42,846 bases of DNA from Candidatus Taylorbacteria bacterium RIFCSPHIGHO2_01_FULL_46_22b. Lineage in GTDB: Bacteria > Patescibacteriota > Minisyncoccia > Phycocordibacterales > DSPV01. Below the pieces are notes generated by a model, which saw only the letters and a list, made by a program, of their open reading frames with translations, was not told the DNA's origin and did no database searches. The stretch is from the NCBI GenBank assembly GCA_001820875.1, contig MHRF01000003.1:1-42846 (forward strand). The letters are read 5' to 3'. Positions 9,294 through 18,178 of this stretch are shown here, one piece after another; the first letter of the stretch is position 1; each line of letters opens with the position of its first letter. The position numbers and the translations under genes were made by a program.

Positions 9294-9710
9294 TCAGAAG
9301 AGCTTTTCCGGCACATCGTGTGCAGAATCGTACTGGAGATTCGAAAATCCCCACAAACTTGCTCCACCTTCATCCGGCATAAACGCATGACTATTCCCTG
9401 GAGGAATCAGACACGCATCGCCGTTGTGCATGATGTATTGGGAGTGGTTAGCAGTTTGGCCTGCCTCGCACCACCGGAAAGTGAACAGTGGAAGCGCAGG
9501 CGGTCCGACGGCAACAAAGAATTCCCACCGGTTGCACTCCACAATGTGGTAGTGATTCCCCACTGCAAACTTCCCTACCGACTCCGGTTTGAAACGAATG
9601 ACCTTGGTCTGGACAACTGGGAATGGGATGTCCTCCACCACAATGTCAGTAATCACTCTTCGGTGGTCTTCATGACCACCAACAACAGCTTTTTGGAGAC
9701 GAACTAACAT
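9294..9710 (-). CDS. Cupin-fold protein
   Basis: VGNHYHIVECNRWEFFVAVG and DACLIPPGNSHAF pattern; ATG 9710 has AAAGGAACC RBS. Confidence 0.6.
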   Translation of the reverse strand: MLVRLQKAVVGGHEDHRRVITDIVVEDIPFPVVQTKVIRFKPESVGKFAVGNHYHIVECNRWEFFVAVGPPALPLFTFRWCEAGQTANHSQYIMHNGDACLIPPGNSHAFMPDEGGASLWGFSNLQYDSAHDVPEKLF

Positions 9711-9790
9711 GGCCGGTTCCTTTCGTACGAGGTTAACCACAATTCGGGTTCGGGCGATATTATATATTATAATTACCCATCCGTCAATAC

Positions 9791-11026
9791 TTATGAAATC
9801 CTGTCACGGCGGCGTCGATGGAAGGAAATCGCGAAACGGTGTGCTTCGCTGTTGGCAAGTAAAATCCCCTGCTCATATTTGTGTATGTATTCGACATCAC
9901 CAAGGATGTGATGTGGGCGATGTCTTTCGTCTTTAACGACAGAAACGATAGGAGGCGCGCCATATTGCAAGAGTATCCGGCGCGCCGCATTCAACTGCGC
10001 TGTGCCACCGTCAATCACCACCAGATTAGGAGTCCCCCATTCTGTATGTTTGAACCGCCGTTCCAACATTTCTTTGAGTGCGCCAACGTCATCCCCTGCC
10101 ACCGCATTTTTTATCTTAAACAGACGATATGCATTTTTATCAACTTGTGTTCCCTGCACCACTGTCATAACACCTACCGTCTCTTTTCCTGCGGTATGTG
10201 CCACATCAAACGCTTCAATCCTCATCCTTAAAAACTCCAGTTTGTAAGGATGTTGTGTTGAGTCAGAACTTGAGATAAGAGCGACATCGGAAATGTGCTG
10301 AAGCGCAAAAAGTTGCCTCCTAATTTCTACTGCTTTTTCAAATTCCTGTAATTTAGCATACCGCTTCATATCCTGCGTCAGTGCACGAACAATTGTAGCT
10401 TTCTTACCTTCAAACAGTCGGCGAATGTTTTGTATCAGTCGTCCATACTCTTTTTTTGAAATCTCGCCTGTACAGACGCCTGCGCACAACCCAATCTGTC
10501 GATTGAAACAAGGCTTACCTTGATTAGGAGTGCACTTATTATCTCGATATGGAAAAATCTTTCTGATTATCTTGAGCGCAACTGCAAGCTTCCCTCCTTC
10601 GGGGAACGGGCCATAAGTAGCGAGAAGCGAAAAGCGATCAGCAAAAAGATCTGATTCCAGATCTTTTTTACGGACAACTAACACGCGTGGGAAATCTTCA
10701 TCTGTAATCACTACACAGTTAAAACTCTTGTCGTCTTTATCATCGGTGTTGTACGGCGGTTTGAATTTCTTTATCAAATCCGCTTCAAGTAAAACTGCCT
10801 CGAGTACAGAGTCGGTTTTCCTAAAATCGATTGATTTCGCATCGTTAATCATTTTGACGATTTTCGGCCCGCGCGTTTCAGACAAATCATGAGAAAAATA
10901 ACTGCGCACCCGATCACGAAGGGTCGTTGCACGGCCGATATACAAAATTTCTTTCCTCTTCCCCAGAAAGAAGTACACGCCTGACGAGTCAGGAAGCTTA
11001 TATTTTGAAAACTGTTTGGCCTGCAT
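9791..11026 (-). CDS. uvrC: Excinuclease ABC subunit C, short form
   Basis: GIY-YIG N-terminus (GVYFFLGKRKEILYIGRA), Cys cluster, UVR region, RNase H-like domain (VVIDGGTAQLNAA); ends without recognisable HhH domain. Confidence 0.93.
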   Translation of the reverse strand: MQAKQFSKYKLPDSSGVYFFLGKRKEILYIGRATTLRDRVRSYFSHDLSETRGPKIVKMINDAKSIDFRKTDSVLEAVLLEADLIKKFKPPYNTDDKDDKSFNCVVITDEDFPRVLVVRKKDLESDLFADRFSLLATYGPFPEGGKLAVALKIIRKIFPYRDNKCTPNQGKPCFNRQIGLCAGVCTGEISKKEYGRLIQNIRRLFEGKKATIVRALTQDMKRYAKLQEFEKAVEIRRQLFALQHISDVALISSSDSTQHPYKLEFLRMRIEAFDVAHTAGKETVGVMTVVQGTQVDKNAYRLFKIKNAVAGDDVGALKEMLERRFKHTEWGTPNLVVIDGGTAQLNAARRILLQYGAPPIVSVVKDERHRPHHILGDVEYIHKYEQGILLANSEAHRFAISFHRRRRDRIS

Positions 11027-11053
11027 GGGCTCTAAAATAACACAAAAAAGAGA

Positions 11054-11079
11054 GGGCGGCGAATATGCATTCGCCGCCC
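11054..11079 (-). terminator. Hairpin GGGCGGCGAAT-ATGC-ATTCGCCGCCC downstream of pyrE-like gene
   Basis: 11-bp perfect stem, followed on minus strand by TCTCTTTTTTG. Confidence 0.8.
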
Positions 11080-11109
11080 TTGAATCTCAAAAACTGTCAG
11101 AACTTGATC

Positions 11110-11880
11110 TTAACTCTTCCCTTGTTCGGCCAAGAAAGCCGCGCCATGGCCAAATTGGGTGTTGATTGGAACTCCTGCTCTGCAGAGGCCATGATCTGCA
11201 CACTCCTCTCTGGTGAAGATCTGACGCTTCACTCTCAAGAGAGACTCGAGTCGAAAAACTCCAAGATCATCTGCCGTAACGCCCCCACCCTCCACCAGCG
11301 CGCCAACACCGACAAGGATACCGCCGGCTGCCTTGATGGCATCGGCAGTACCTCGGGCAGACAAACCAGTTGTGAGAGTGTCCTCAACGGCGAGCACTCG
11401 CTTCCCTTTCACATCGGCAGCAAAACCCCTTTTCAGAACGAAGGAGGTCTTCACAACGACAAGCTTTTCGCCTGGAAACAGACGGAGTACGTCTGTCGCG
11501 TCGTCATGTTTATGCCAAGGCAACTTGATGACAACTGGTTTTGACCCTGGTTCGCATTGCGCTTCGATTGTCTCAAGATGTTCAGAGTAGAGTGCCAGTA
11601 CTTCAGGGCGATCCGGACGGAGCTGCGACAAGTGGTATGCAGTCCATTGAGACAGTGCGATGGCGCCGACCGCTGGGGCAACCACCACGTCCACGTCTTC
11701 TTGAGCAAAACGCCTGGCAATCTCGAGACATAATTCAAACGAAACGCTCGTGAGACGTGTTGCGCGATCTTTGGCGACATACAACGAGAGATGTTTGCCA
11801 CTAGTACCAACAAAATGGCCTTCGATCACCGCGCCCGTTGAAGCGAGAATCTCACGCACTCGATCGGGAGAAAGGATCAT
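11110..11880 (-). CDS. pyrE: Orotate phosphoribosyltransferase-like protein
   Basis: PRPP motif VLAVEDTLTTGLSARG; coupled to OMP decarboxylase-like gene (11877 overlap). Confidence 0.75.
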   Translation of the reverse strand: MILSPDRVREILASTGAVIEGHFVGTSGKHLSLYVAKDRATRLTSVSFELCLEIARRFAQEDVDVVVAPAVGAIALSQWTAYHLSQLRPDRPEVLALYSEHLETIEAQCEPGSKPVVIKLPWHKHDDATDVLRLFPGEKLVVVKTSFVLKRGFAADVKGKRVLAVEDTLTTGLSARGTADAIKAAGGILVGVGALVEGGGVTADDLGVFRLESLLRVKRQIFTREECADHGLCRAGVPINTQFGHGAAFLAEQGKS

Positions 11881-12641
11881 GACTGACCTCCTTTCCCAAA
11901 TTCTATCGCCTGCGCGATCCGAACATTGAGTGCTTCCGCCGCATCACGCGGGGGAAGTTTCGGATTTCTGAGAATCTCATTGCCAATGACTAGCCAGTCG
12001 GCGCCGTTTTCAATCGCCACCTCCTGTGTCTCAACATTCTTCTGATCCTGATGTTCTGCTCCTGGAGAACGCGTCCCGGGAATGACCTTGATCAGGTTGC
12101 CCAACTGAACTTCAGGATGCTCCTTCCGGCCAGAGTATCTGGCCAGAAATGCAAGTTCCTTGGGTGAACAGATAAGTCCGTCACATCTGGTGTACGCTGC
12201 CATACGAGCCAAGTAGAGCACTTTCGCGTTACGCGAGGCACCGTGGTCAAGTTCGACGTTTTCCGTGTCGTGACTTGTAAGCTCGCTCACGGCAAGAAGG
12301 TCGGCATCACCTTTGTTCGCAACCGCAGCCAACAAGGCCTCCACACCAGAATCGGCGTGAACGTTGATGAACTTGGCACCGTGTTTTGCTGCTTCCCTGA
12401 CGGCTGCGGCAACTGTCCGGGGAACGTCTTTTGGTTTGCCATCCCAGAAGGTCTCAAAACCTAGGGATCGCGCAACCGCAACAACTTCCCCAGCAAGCTG
12501 GGCAGTGATCAGTTCGAGACCAACTTTGACCCATCTGATCTGGTCAACCACTTGCTCCATCACTTTCCGCGCCTCCTCAACAGTCGGCACGTCAAGCGCA
12601 AGGATGATCCGACTACTGTCTCTTGTGTTTGGTTCACTCAT
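11877..12641 (-). CDS. pyrF: Orotidine 5'-phosphate decarboxylase (copy 1)
   Basis: IILALDVP, DGKPKDVPRT (DxKxxD), HAD; start MSEPN at 12641. Confidence 0.85.
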   Translation of the reverse strand: MSEPNTRDSSRIILALDVPTVEEARKVMEQVVDQIRWVKVGLELITAQLAGEVVAVARSLGFETFWDGKPKDVPRTVAAAVREAAKHGAKFINVHADSGVEALLAAVANKGDADLLAVSELTSHDTENVELDHGASRNAKVLYLARMAAYTRCDGLICSPKELAFLARYSGRKEHPEVQLGNLIKVIPGTRSPGAEHQDQKNVETQEVAIENGADWLVIGNEILRNPKLPPRDAAEALNVRIAQAIEFGKGGQS

Positions 12642-12711
12642 AGGAATTCTCCTGTCAAATGTAGGCGTGCGTAAGCATGCCCTGTCCACCACGAATCGCG
12701 TAGCAAACTCT
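12642..12711 (-). ncRNA. Candidate structured 5' leader of pyrF copy 1 / pyrE operon
   Basis: Shares GAGTTTGCTACG(N)GA(N)TCGTGGTGGACA and following hairpin with leader 13616-13687; hairpins at 12684-12708 and 12663-12682. Confidence 0.6.
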
Positions 12712-12717
12712 GGTATC

Positions 12718-12745
12718 AGAGTACTCAAAAATTGGCCGAGGTCAA
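12718..12745 (-). promoter_or_regulatory. Promoter TTGACC-16-TACTCT for pyrF1-pyrE
   Basis: -35 at 12740-12745, -10 at 12718-12723 (minus strand); same arrangement as pyrF2. Confidence 0.55.
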
Positions 12746-12761
12746 ATTATGAAAAGAAAGT

Positions 12762-12789
12762 GGGCGGTGAATGCATGCATTCACCGCCC
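12762..12789 (-). terminator. 28-bp perfect palindrome/terminator GGGCGGTGAATGCATGCATTCACCGCCC after pyrF copy 2
   Basis: Self-complementary, followed by ACTTTCTTTTC on minus strand. Confidence 0.75.
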
Positions 12790-12835
12790 CTTGAAATCCT
12801 TCTATGAAAACAACTAACCTCCCCAATCCTCACAC

Positions 12836-13615
12836 TTAAGCGGGCGGGGTGATCTCCTGAATAATCCTCATCGCCGCTTGGCGTGGATTTTGTGGCAAAC
12901 CCTTTGTGTTGGGTTTTGCATCGGTGATCGGATCACCGACGATAATCCATGTTGCTCCAAGTGCAATCGCTTCGCTTGGAGTAACAGCCTGATCAGCATC
13001 CGGACTATTATCGGAAGCTGTGAACCAATCGGGTCGCACCGTCGGCGCGGCAAACTGCAGTCCAGTGACTCCGGCGTCGAGAACTGCTTGGATATTGCGC
13101 GCTCCAAGCATCAAACCATCAAGCCCTGCCGCCTGCGCCACTTTGGCAAAATGGACGATAGTATCGGCAATTGATCGCCCGTGATGTTGTTCCACTTCTT
13201 TCTCCTGCATATGGTTGAGAAGTGTAACCCCGAGCACCTTGGTCTCACGACTCAATGTTTCCCGAAACACCGTGAGACCTTCTAGACCGCAACTGCACAT
13301 CACGGTCACGAATGCTGGACGAATCTCGTTAAGCAAATGTGCCTCCCTCCGAAGGGTGTCTGGAGAATCGAAGAGCTTGGTGTCAGAAAAAAAACGAAGT
13401 CCGAAGGTCTCAACCATAGGACCTAGTTGATCACACCCAACTGCTCGAGAAAGCGAGTGCACCTTGATACAGAGATCGAGAGATCCGAGGTCTCCTATCA
13501 ACCTCATGGTCTCTTGCCAGACATCTCCAGTTTTCAAAACTCTTGCTGGATCTCTCGCTGGATCAACATCCACTGCCACAATCAATCGCTGAGCTGGTTC
13601 AATATGCATCTTCAT
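12836..13615 (-). CDS. pyrF: Orotidine 5'-phosphate decarboxylase-like protein (divergent copy 2)
   Basis: LIVAVDVDP, SDTKLFDSPDT (DxKxxD), GATWIIVGDPITDA C-terminal phosphate-binding motif; start MKMHIEP at 13615. Confidence 0.75.
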   Translation of the reverse strand: MKMHIEPAQRLIVAVDVDPARDPARVLKTGDVWQETMRLIGDLGSLDLCIKVHSLSRAVGCDQLGPMVETFGLRFFSDTKLFDSPDTLRREAHLLNEIRPAFVTVMCSCGLEGLTVFRETLSRETKVLGVTLLNHMQEKEVEQHHGRSIADTIVHFAKVAQAAGLDGLMLGARNIQAVLDAGVTGLQFAAPTVRPDWFTASDNSPDADQAVTPSEAIALGATWIIVGDPITDAKPNTKGLPQNPRQAAMRIIQEITPPA

Positions 13616-13687
13616 AATCAAGTTCCTCTCAAAGAAAGGTATGCGGGTGCACACCTCTTGTCCACCACGACTCACGTAGCAAACTCC
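13616..13687 (-). ncRNA. Candidate structured 5' leader of pyrF copy 2
   Basis: Homologous to 12642-12711; hairpins at 13660-13684 and 13637-13656. Confidence 0.6.
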
Positions 13688-13694
13688 AGAGAAC

Positions 13695-13722
13695 AGACTA
13701 CTGGGAAACCTGATATAGTCAA
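13695..13722 (-). promoter_or_regulatory. Promoter TTGACT-16-TAGTCT for pyrF2
   Basis: -35 at 13717-13722, -10 at 13695-13700. Confidence 0.55.
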
Positions 13723-13806
13723 TTGCACTTGACTGGTGCCAGATTAGCGCTAGGATTCTATTGGGGACAGTACACAAGGGACAAACAATCAAACTTCGGA
13801 GGACCC

Positions 13807-14271
13807 ATGAACAGTCAAAAATCCCTCCCTACAGAGGAGGCGGTCACGGAAGACTTCCCACCCAAAATGGGGACGTCTGTCGGACTCGGTACGCTCATCT
13901 GGATAGATGGAATTGCCATCATCCTTTGCATCGCCAGCATGTGCGGCGCGTTTTCAAAACAAACCGCCATTATCTCCGGCATCATGACAATCATCCTCAC
14001 GTTCATCCTTCTTTGCTGGTGGATCAAGGGAACAGGGGAAGCAATGATCAACGGGGTTGGTGGAGAAGGTGCCGTTGAAGATGATGACGACATCATCCCT
14101 GATTCGACTCCGCCAAGCACGGTCTCTGGAACACTGGCCGCCATGAAGGTCATAGTCGAAACAGCGCCGGACGATCTTCTGCAAAACCACCGTTCATCAG
14201 ACATCACCGAAAGGGATCGCCGTCGTCACCTACAGGCGGGACGCCCTGAAATGAAGGACTGGGGACCGTAA
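13807..14271 (+). CDS. Two-TM hypothetical membrane protein
   Basis: ATG 13807 preceded by GGAGG; two hydrophobic helices. Confidence 0.65.
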   Translation: MNSQKSLPTEEAVTEDFPPKMGTSVGLGTLIWIDGIAIILCIASMCGAFSKQTAIISGIMTIILTFILLCWWIKGTGEAMINGVGGEGAVEDDDDIIPDSTPPSTVSGTLAAMKVIVETAPDDLLQNHRSSDITERDRRRHLQAGRPEMKDWGP

Positions 14272-14294
14272 TCTCCCAGCACGCAGAAACAAGA

Positions 14295-14332
14295 CGGCGC
14301 CCCGCTTCAAGCGAGGGCGCCGCTTTCTTTTG
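14295..14332 (+). terminator. Intrinsic terminator CGGCGCCCCGC...GCGAGGGCGCCG + TTTCTTTTG
   Basis: GC stem plus T-rich tail. Confidence 0.75.
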
Positions 14333-14369
14333 TCTCCTTTTTCTATTCTTTACTCTGATCTCTCAACTC

Positions 14370-16940
14370 TCATCTCTTTCTTAGTGTTTTCCTCAAATAC
14401 TCGCTCGTATGCGAATCCCCTTGCGCTACCTCCTCCGGCGTTCCCTTTTCAACCAGTTTTCCGCCCGCATCGCCCCCGTCAGGACCTATATCAATCACGT
14501 AGTCAGAGGATTTAATCACATCAAGATTGTGCTCAATCACCACCACCGTATTGCCGCGGTCAACCAGCTTCTGCAAAATCTCAATCAATTTTCGCACATC
14601 CTCATAATGTAAACCGATAGTCGGTTCATCCAAAAGATAAATAGTCTTTTGCAAATGCGGGCGATAGAGTTCTGAAGAAATTTTCACGCGTTGCGCTTCA
14701 CCTCCCGAAAGTGTCGTCGCTGATTGGCCGATCGTCAGATACCCAAGCCCTACTTCATCTAGAGTCTTCAAACGATCATATATAGCTGGAATATCCTCAA
14801 AAAATTTCAATGCCTCCTCAATGGTCATCCCAAGCACTTGATAGATGTTTTTCTTTTTATATTTAACCTCCAAAGTCTCCTTCATAAATCGCTTACCCCC
14901 ACAAACTTCGCAGGTTACATACACCGTCGGCAAAAAATGCATTTCAACAGCGATCTCGCCATTTCCTTCGCAGGCTTCGCACCGCCCACCTTTGACGTTG
15001 AAACTAAACCTACTTGCTCCCCATCCGCGCGCGCGAGCTTCGCTTGAGGCAGCAAACAATTCACGAATGAACGTAAATGCACCTGTGTACGTCGCAGGAT
15101 TGGAGCGTGGCGTACGGCCAATCGGCGACTGATCAATCAAAATCGTGCGTCCCAAATACTCTGTACCGGTAAAACTCTGGCAATTGAAAGTTTCGGCACT
15201 CCGATATCTCCGTTCCAAACGCGCCAAGAGATTCTTGTGCAGGATTTCATACACAAAAGACGATTTGCCTGATCCTGAAACTCCCGTCACCGAAACCAAT
15301 TTCCCAAGCGGAATATCGACATTCAAATGCTTGATATTAAATACTTTCCCGCCGCGGATTTTGATGCTTCCTTTATCAGATTCCCTGCGCTCTGCCGGAA
15401 CAGGGATCATCCTTTCTCCGCGCAGATATTCTAACGTGAGAGATTTTGGCGGTTTCTTTACGGTCAACAATTCCTCCAAATTCCCCGCAACAACAATCTT
15501 CCCGCCATGCTCTCCCGCCCCCGGCCCTATATCAACAATATAATCAGATGAAAAAATAGTGTCTTCATCGTGTTCAACTACAATAATACTGTTCCCCGCA
15601 TCACGAAGTTCAAGTAAGGTTTTAATCAATCGATCATTGTCATGCGCATGCAAACCAATCGTCGGTTCATCAAGCACATACAGAGCCCCGACAAGGCCTG
15701 ATCCTAGCTGGGAGGCAAGCCGAATACGCTGTGCTTCACCACCAGAGAGCGTATGTGCTCTGCGTTCAAGCGTCAGGTATCCGATACCCACATTGAGCAT
15801 AAAAGAAAGACGTGAGGAAATCTCTTTGACGACCACTTTTGAAATCGTCTTCTCGGATGGAGAAAGTGAGAGTTTCTTGAAAAAGTCTGCGGCGGCTTCG
15901 ATCGAAAGAGCGACAAAATCGACAATCGAAATTCCTCCAACTTTCACGCCAAGGGCTTCTGCACGCAAACGCGCACCGTTGCACTTCGGGCACACCTCAT
16001 CACCAAAAAAATGCCGAGTGCCGAGTCCATTACATTCAGGACATGCGCCATACGGCGAGTTGAAGCTGAACAATCGAGGCTCAACTTCCGGATACGAAAA
16101 TCCGTCATAGGGACACATGAATTTGGAAGAAATAATCCGCTCTTCGCTCCCCGCTTCGATTTTCACCAACCCGTCAGATTCTTGTAGCGCGCGCTCAATT
16201 GATTCATTGAGACGTTCGGCGACATCTTCGGTCAATTTTCCCAATTCCTCCGTGAAAAATTCATCAACCAATACATCAATATTGTGCTTTTTGTTTTTTG
16301 ATAAAATAATCTGTTCGCGCAGTTTCTTAAGTTCCCCGTCAACTTTCACATGCGTATATCCCTTACCCAAGAGATCGTAAAGCAACTGGTAGTATTCTCC
16401 TTTCCTGCCGATCACCACTGGAGAAAAAATCTTCAATTTTTCGCCGGTATAGGGAACCCCCATCACCTGCTTCTTTTTATTTGCCGAATCAGCTGATTGC
16501 ACACTTTCAATGATCGTCTCGCGTATCTCTTCATTCGAAAGGCGTTTGATGACGCGACCGCAAATTAGACAATGTGGAACACCTATGCGCGCATACAGAA
16601 CGCGCAAATAATCATAAATTTCAGTAATGGTCGCCACGGTTGAGCGCGGGTTGTTGGAACGGGATTTCTGATCAATGGAAATTGCAGGGGACAAACCGAT
16701 AATCTCGTCCACATCAGGCTTCTGCATCTGGCGCAAAAATTGACGCGCGTAAGAAGAGAGCGACTCAACATAGCGCCGCTGGCCTTCCGCAAATATAGTA
16801 TCGAATGCAAGCGAAGATTTTCCTGAACCCGAAAGCCCAGTAAATACCACCAGTTTGTTGCGTGGCATCTCAACCGTGATATTTTTTAGGTTGTGAGTTC
16901 TTGCTCCTTTTACTATTATTTTATCGTTTGTATTCTCCAT
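14370..16940 (-). CDS. uvrA: Excinuclease ABC subunit A
   Basis: Two ABC cassettes ([38 protein letters not shown] x2), zinc-binding CxxC motifs. Confidence 0.97.
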   Translation of the reverse strand: MENTNDKIIVKGARTHNLKNITVEMPRNKLVVFTGLSGSGKSSLAFDTIFAEGQRRYVESLSSYARQFLRQMQKPDVDEIIGLSPAISIDQKSRSNNPRSTVATITEIYDYLRVLYARIGVPHCLICGRVIKRLSNEEIRETIIESVQSADSANKKKQVMGVPYTGEKLKIFSPVVIGRKGEYYQLLYDLLGKGYTHVKVDGELKKLREQIILSKNKKHNIDVLVDEFFTEELGKLTEDVAERLNESIERALQESDGLVKIEAGSEERIISSKFMCPYDGFSYPEVEPRLFSFNSPYGACPECNGLGTRHFFGDEVCPKCNGARLRAEALGVKVGGISIVDFVALSIEAAADFFKKLSLSPSEKTISKVVVKEISSRLSFMLNVGIGYLTLERRAHTLSGGEAQRIRLASQLGSGLVGALYVLDEPTIGLHAHDNDRLIKTLLELRDAGNSIIVVEHDEDTIFSSDYIVDIGPGAGEHGGKIVVAGNLEELLTVKKPPKSLTLEYLRGERMIPVPAERRESDKGSIKIRGGKVFNIKHLNVDIPLGKLVSVTGVSGSGKSSFVYEILHKNLLARLERRYRSAETFNCQSFTGTEYLGRTILIDQSPIGRTPRSNPATYTGAFTFIRELFAASSEARARGWGASRFSFNVKGGRCEACEGNGEIAVEMHFLPTVYVTCEVCGGKRFMKETLEVKYKKKNIYQVLGMTIEEALKFFEDIPAIYDRLKTLDEVGLGYLTIGQSATTLSGGEAQRVKISSELYRPHLQKTIYLLDEPTIGLHYEDVRKLIEILQKLVDRGNTVVVIEHNLDVIKSSDYVIDIGPDGGDAGGKLVEKGTPEEVAQGDSHTSEYLRKTLRKR

Positions 16941-17065
16941 TTTGGATAATTATTCTTGGTCCCAGATAATTTTCTGCTGAAAATTTCTGTGACCTCGCCT
17001 CGCGCCGTCGCGCTCCGGCCTTGCGAAGCTCCAAGTATTCGCTTCTCACCTTTTACTATTATTTT
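16906..17065. repeat. Direct repeat of uvrA 5' coding sequence: CCTTTTACTATTATTTT at 16906-16922 and 17049-17065
   Basis: 17-nt perfect repeat (20 nt with one mismatch), encoding DKIIVKG in both. Confidence 0.7.
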
Positions 17066-17161
17066 GTCCCCTCCATGTATCTCTTTATCTGACATGTTTT
17101 TTGCCCCACCATGAGGGGTGGGGTTTGATAGCGAGTGTAACACAAACAGCAGAAAAGAAAA

Positions 17162-17188
17162 ACCTGCGGCCCAAACGAATGGCCGCAG
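17162..17188. terminator. Hairpin CCTGCGGCC...GGCCGCAGG
   Basis: 9-bp perfect stem; on minus strand followed by TTTTTCTTTTC. Confidence 0.6.
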
Positions 17189-17376
17189 GCGCTCCAAGAA
17201 ATGGTCATCGCGTGCTAGCACGATTGAGCCCATGTCTCTGGAGAAATACAAAGGGCAGGAAAAGTCCCTGTTCTTTATAGACCGCAAAAGCGGACCCGGA
17301 GGAACATGTCGACCTTCTCCTGCTCTGAGAGCAAAGGCTACACTGTTGAGATTATCTCGTCAAGAGACATGGAGGA

Positions 17377-18171
17377 CTACTTCCCTCCGTCAATCGCGCG
17401 CTTGATTTCCTCGACAATTTCATCGAGGTTCATGGTGGCTTTTACTAAAAATTTCTGCGCGCCAAGCTTTTCGCCTTTTTCGACATCCGCTTTTTGTCCT
17501 AAATTCGAAAGCAAGATAACAGGAATCTTCTTCACTTTTACATTTTCTTTCAGCCGTTTTAATATTTCAAATCCATCAATACCCGATAGCAAAATATCAA
17601 GCACAATCACATCAGGCATTTCTGCCTCTACCAAAGAAAGTGCTTCCTCACCGCTCGTGGAATGCACTAATTTGCATCCCTCGCCAACCAATTTACGAGA
17701 AATGATATCACTCAAGAATTTATCGTCCTCAACCCACATCACTTTCTTTCCAGTGAGATTGGCAAGCTTTTCGCCTCCTCCTGTCTCATGATCCTGTTGA
17801 TCCAATTGATGCCGAACCTTACTCAAGACTTCATCGGGATCAAATTGCGCTTTTACAAGGTAATCTTTTACCCCAAGAGAAAGTGCGCGATTGATTTCAA
17901 CCGGCTGACCGGAGTTTGAAACCACAATGACCGGAATATCTTTAAGTTCTGGGTTGGCATTCTTTTCCATCAATACGTCAAATCCGCTCTTTGTCGGAAG
18001 AATGATATCGAGCAAAAGAAGATCAGGCTTGAATTCAGCAAGCTTCTTGACTCCAACACCTCCGTCACGAGCAAGCTCTGCGTCATATCCTTCTGCCTGC
18101 AATTTCTTTATGAGCACATCGCCCAAAAAGATGTCGTCTTCAATAATGAGAATTTTTCGTTTGTTGACCAT
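17377..18171 (-). CDS. Dual-receiver (REC-REC) response regulator
   Basis: Two REC domains (ILIIEDDIFLGD...LLLLDIILP; VMWVEDDKFLSD...VIVLDILLSG), no output domain. Confidence 0.9.
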   Translation of the reverse strand: MVNKRKILIIEDDIFLGDVLIKKLQAEGYDAELARDGGVGVKKLAEFKPDLLLLDIILPTKSGFDVLMEKNANPELKDIPVIVVSNSGQPVEINRALSLGVKDYLVKAQFDPDEVLSKVRHQLDQQDHETGGGEKLANLTGKKVMWVEDDKFLSDIISRKLVGEGCKLVHSTSGEEALSLVEAEMPDVIVLDILLSGIDGFEILKRLKENVKVKKIPVILLSNLGQKADVEKGEKLGAQKFLVKATMNLDEIVEEIKRAIDGGK

Positions 18172-18178
18172 GGAAAAA

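Noticed and set aside
16117-16380. Plus-strand ORFs antisense to uvrA
   Set aside because: Shadow ORFs; uvrA is unambiguous on the minus strand.
17306-17791. Plus-strand ORF with GGAGGAAC-ATG upstream (MSTFSCSESKGYTVEIISSRDMEDYF...)
   Set aside because: Most of it is antisense to the REC-REC regulator; the N-terminal stretch alone is too short to support.
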